Source: Loxodes magnus (Eukaryota > Ciliophora > Karyorelictea > Loxodida > Loxodidae). Taken from it: DNA of 64,000 nt. The position numbers were made by a program, and so were the translations under genes. The stretch spans positions 62,001 through 126,000 of the forward strand of contig CAMPDV010000201.1 of NCBI GenBank assembly GCA_946699065.1, read 5' to 3'. This document shows, in pieces, positions 62,396-64,000 of the stretch (the stretch's first letter is position 1; the number at the start of each line of letters is the position of its first letter). The notes under the pieces were generated by a model. The model was not told the DNA's origin. It saw nothing but the letters and a program-made list of their open reading frames with translations, and did no database searches.

Positions 62396-64000
62396 TTAAA
62401 ATCCAGCAAATTTTAATTATATGGTTAATCTTAATACATCTATATAAAATTTATTATCAATTAACTTTTAAATTATAAACTTAGAAAGAAAGTTTGTCCT
62501 AATTATTATTAAAAATAACTTAATATTTAATGTAAGTTTTAAAAGGATAAAGAACTTATATATAAATAATTAAGGCATATTAAAATCTTAATCTAGTGCA
62601 TTTTGCTTTTTCCTCTTGTTTATTCTTTAATTTTTTAATTTTTTATGCATAAATAAAGTTATTTGTCTAAATTAGCTTTCTTTAGTTCTGCTATTATATT
62701 AAAAGTCCATAGAAAGATACAATTATTTATTTTTGTTCTTAACCTGAAAATATTCTTACTAAGTGCAACAAGAAATCTAGCCTCTTAATATGTACAAATA
62801 AGTTTAAATTGTATATTTAGTTTATTAATTCTAATTTAGTATCTTTTTTCTTGATAATCTACTAATTTTAATTATTCTTTACTCATTATAGATTTTTTTT
62901 AAAGCTGTGCAATATTTAAAATTTAGTCTACTCAATCGTAATGAAATAGAAATATTTGCATTATATTAAATTAATAGATTTTACTAATTTACATTTTTTA
63001 GTTTAAAGCTGAAAATAGTGAATTAGGATTCTTTTTTCCAATTAAATAGATAAAATAGTAATAGGGTGAAACAAATAGATTTCTAAATAAGTTACTAACT
63101 AATTAAAAATATATTGTATAGAGAGCAAATAAAGCTATTAGGTAATAAATATTTTGACATAGTTCTTTATAAAAGTAAGCTTAATTATAATAAGCATTTC
63201 TTTAGCTTGCAAACTATTAAACTTTAACATTCTTTTATCTAAGTTATTTTCGTAAATTATTCATTTAGTCTTTATATATTTTCATTTTTGCTTCTATCAT
63301 TTCAGTGTATTAAATTAGAAGTTATACACAACATTAAAGAGAAAAGAATGTAATAATATTTTTTAAAGGAAAAGGTTAAATTTAAGATAAAAGATAGCAG
63401 TTATTGAAAAATATCTCACTTTAATTACTTTATTCTATATACAGCTAAGCTATTGCTATCTTCTATAAAGCTCTTTCATTTTTTAAAACTAAAGCTATGA
63501 TAATTTTCTCCTTTATAAGCAAAAATAATTTTAATCTTAATAAAATTAAAAGTCTCAAGCTAATCAAAGGACTTCTATATTATTTGATTTATACAGAACT
63601 TTTAGCTAATTATAATATAACTGACTATTAACTAGTAGCTTTATTATAATTATACTCTTAAATCTTTAAATAGTTTTATTGCTATTAAAACAAGATTTTA
63701 ATTAAATGCTTCTTAAGAAATTGTTTATCATTGTATATCATTTTAAAATGCTATTTTTCTAACTGTTTTAATAGAAAATGCTTAATTGTTTAGAATAATT
63801 CCTTTTTAGCATAGTTATTAATTACCTATTATAGCTCTTAATTTCCCTTATTATTTTTCTTTTACTACCACATAACCTAATGGCATAAGTTATTAAAGTA
63901 CTATAATCTTAAGCTTTGCAATCCCTTTTCACGACAAATAGAATTTAAATTACCAAAGAAATAGAAAAGTGTTAGAGCAAATAAGAAGATAGAATATAAT
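62396..64000. other. AT-rich region to the window end
   Basis: No gene recognised, although short genes of the composition seen elsewhere could be hidden here. Confidence 0.4.

Noticed and set aside
1-64000. CRISPR arrays, bacterial operons, Shine-Dalgarno sites.
   Set aside because: No regularly spaced repeats; introns, the genetic code and domain content are those of a ciliate nucleus.
1-64000. Telomeric repeats or macronuclear chromosome ends.
   Set aside because: No C4A2/C4A4-type tandem repeats at the ends or inside.

Overview
Organism. This is nuclear DNA of a ciliate with a reassigned genetic code. Under the standard code almost no gene is visible. If TAA and TAG are read as Gln and TGA as Trp, clean domain proteins appear: WD40, kelch, RING plus MORN, CCHC zinc knuckles and a Venus-flytrap receptor. 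TGA also seems to end the same genes (after the last WD40 repeat, at the kelch C-terminus, and at the ends of the 311-aa and 348-aa genes). UGA used both as Trp and as the only stop, with UAA/UAG = Gln, is the karyorelictean code (Loxodes and relatives), so I infer a Loxodes-like ciliate. Condylostoma is the main alternative. The DNA is very AT-rich. Introns are tiny (17-34 nt, GT...AG). Four tRNA genes are present. Because no frame is closed by TAA/TAG, every frame looks open; calls without a recognisable domain rest on residue composition, matching intron frames and TGA ends, and carry lower confidence.

Layout. 0.5-12.6 kb: one copy of a structured RNA, two zinc-knuckle relatives, the C-terminal tail of a non-LTR retrotransposon and two or three possible membrane or secreted proteins. 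12.7-25.2 kb: a large inverted repeat whose arms each carry a WD40 gene (5 repeats on the left, 7 on the right). Its spacer holds an endonuclease relic, a SINE-like element and two genes. 25.6-35.4 kb: another SINE copy, a membrane protein, tRNA-Ile(UAU), a receptor-like gene with a Venus-flytrap domain and several membrane segments, a hypothetical protein and tRNA-Leu(UAA). 35.6-44.2 kb: four more zinc-knuckle family members and a 311-aa orphan. 44.9-48.8 kb: tRNA-Phe and a RING-MORN protein. 49.4-54.2 kb: retroelement debris, another zinc-knuckle relative and the second copy of the structured RNA. 54.8-62.4 kb: an acidic Gln/Asn-rich protein, two multi-exon hypothetical genes, a kelch protein, the second tRNA-Phe and a partial gene.

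How it fits together. The window mixes ordinary single genes with retroelement activity. Four copies of a ~500-bp element carry two 5S-rRNA-like segments and share their 3' tail with other remnants, which suggests a SINE/LINE pair. At least seven loci belong to one coiled-coil/zinc-knuckle family, most of them damaged or missing a metal ligand. The most interesting protein observation is a ~45-residue N-terminal module shared by the WD40 and kelch beta-propeller proteins. The most interesting RNA observation is the pair of ~290-nt GC-enriched sequences with a covarying 3' hairpin.
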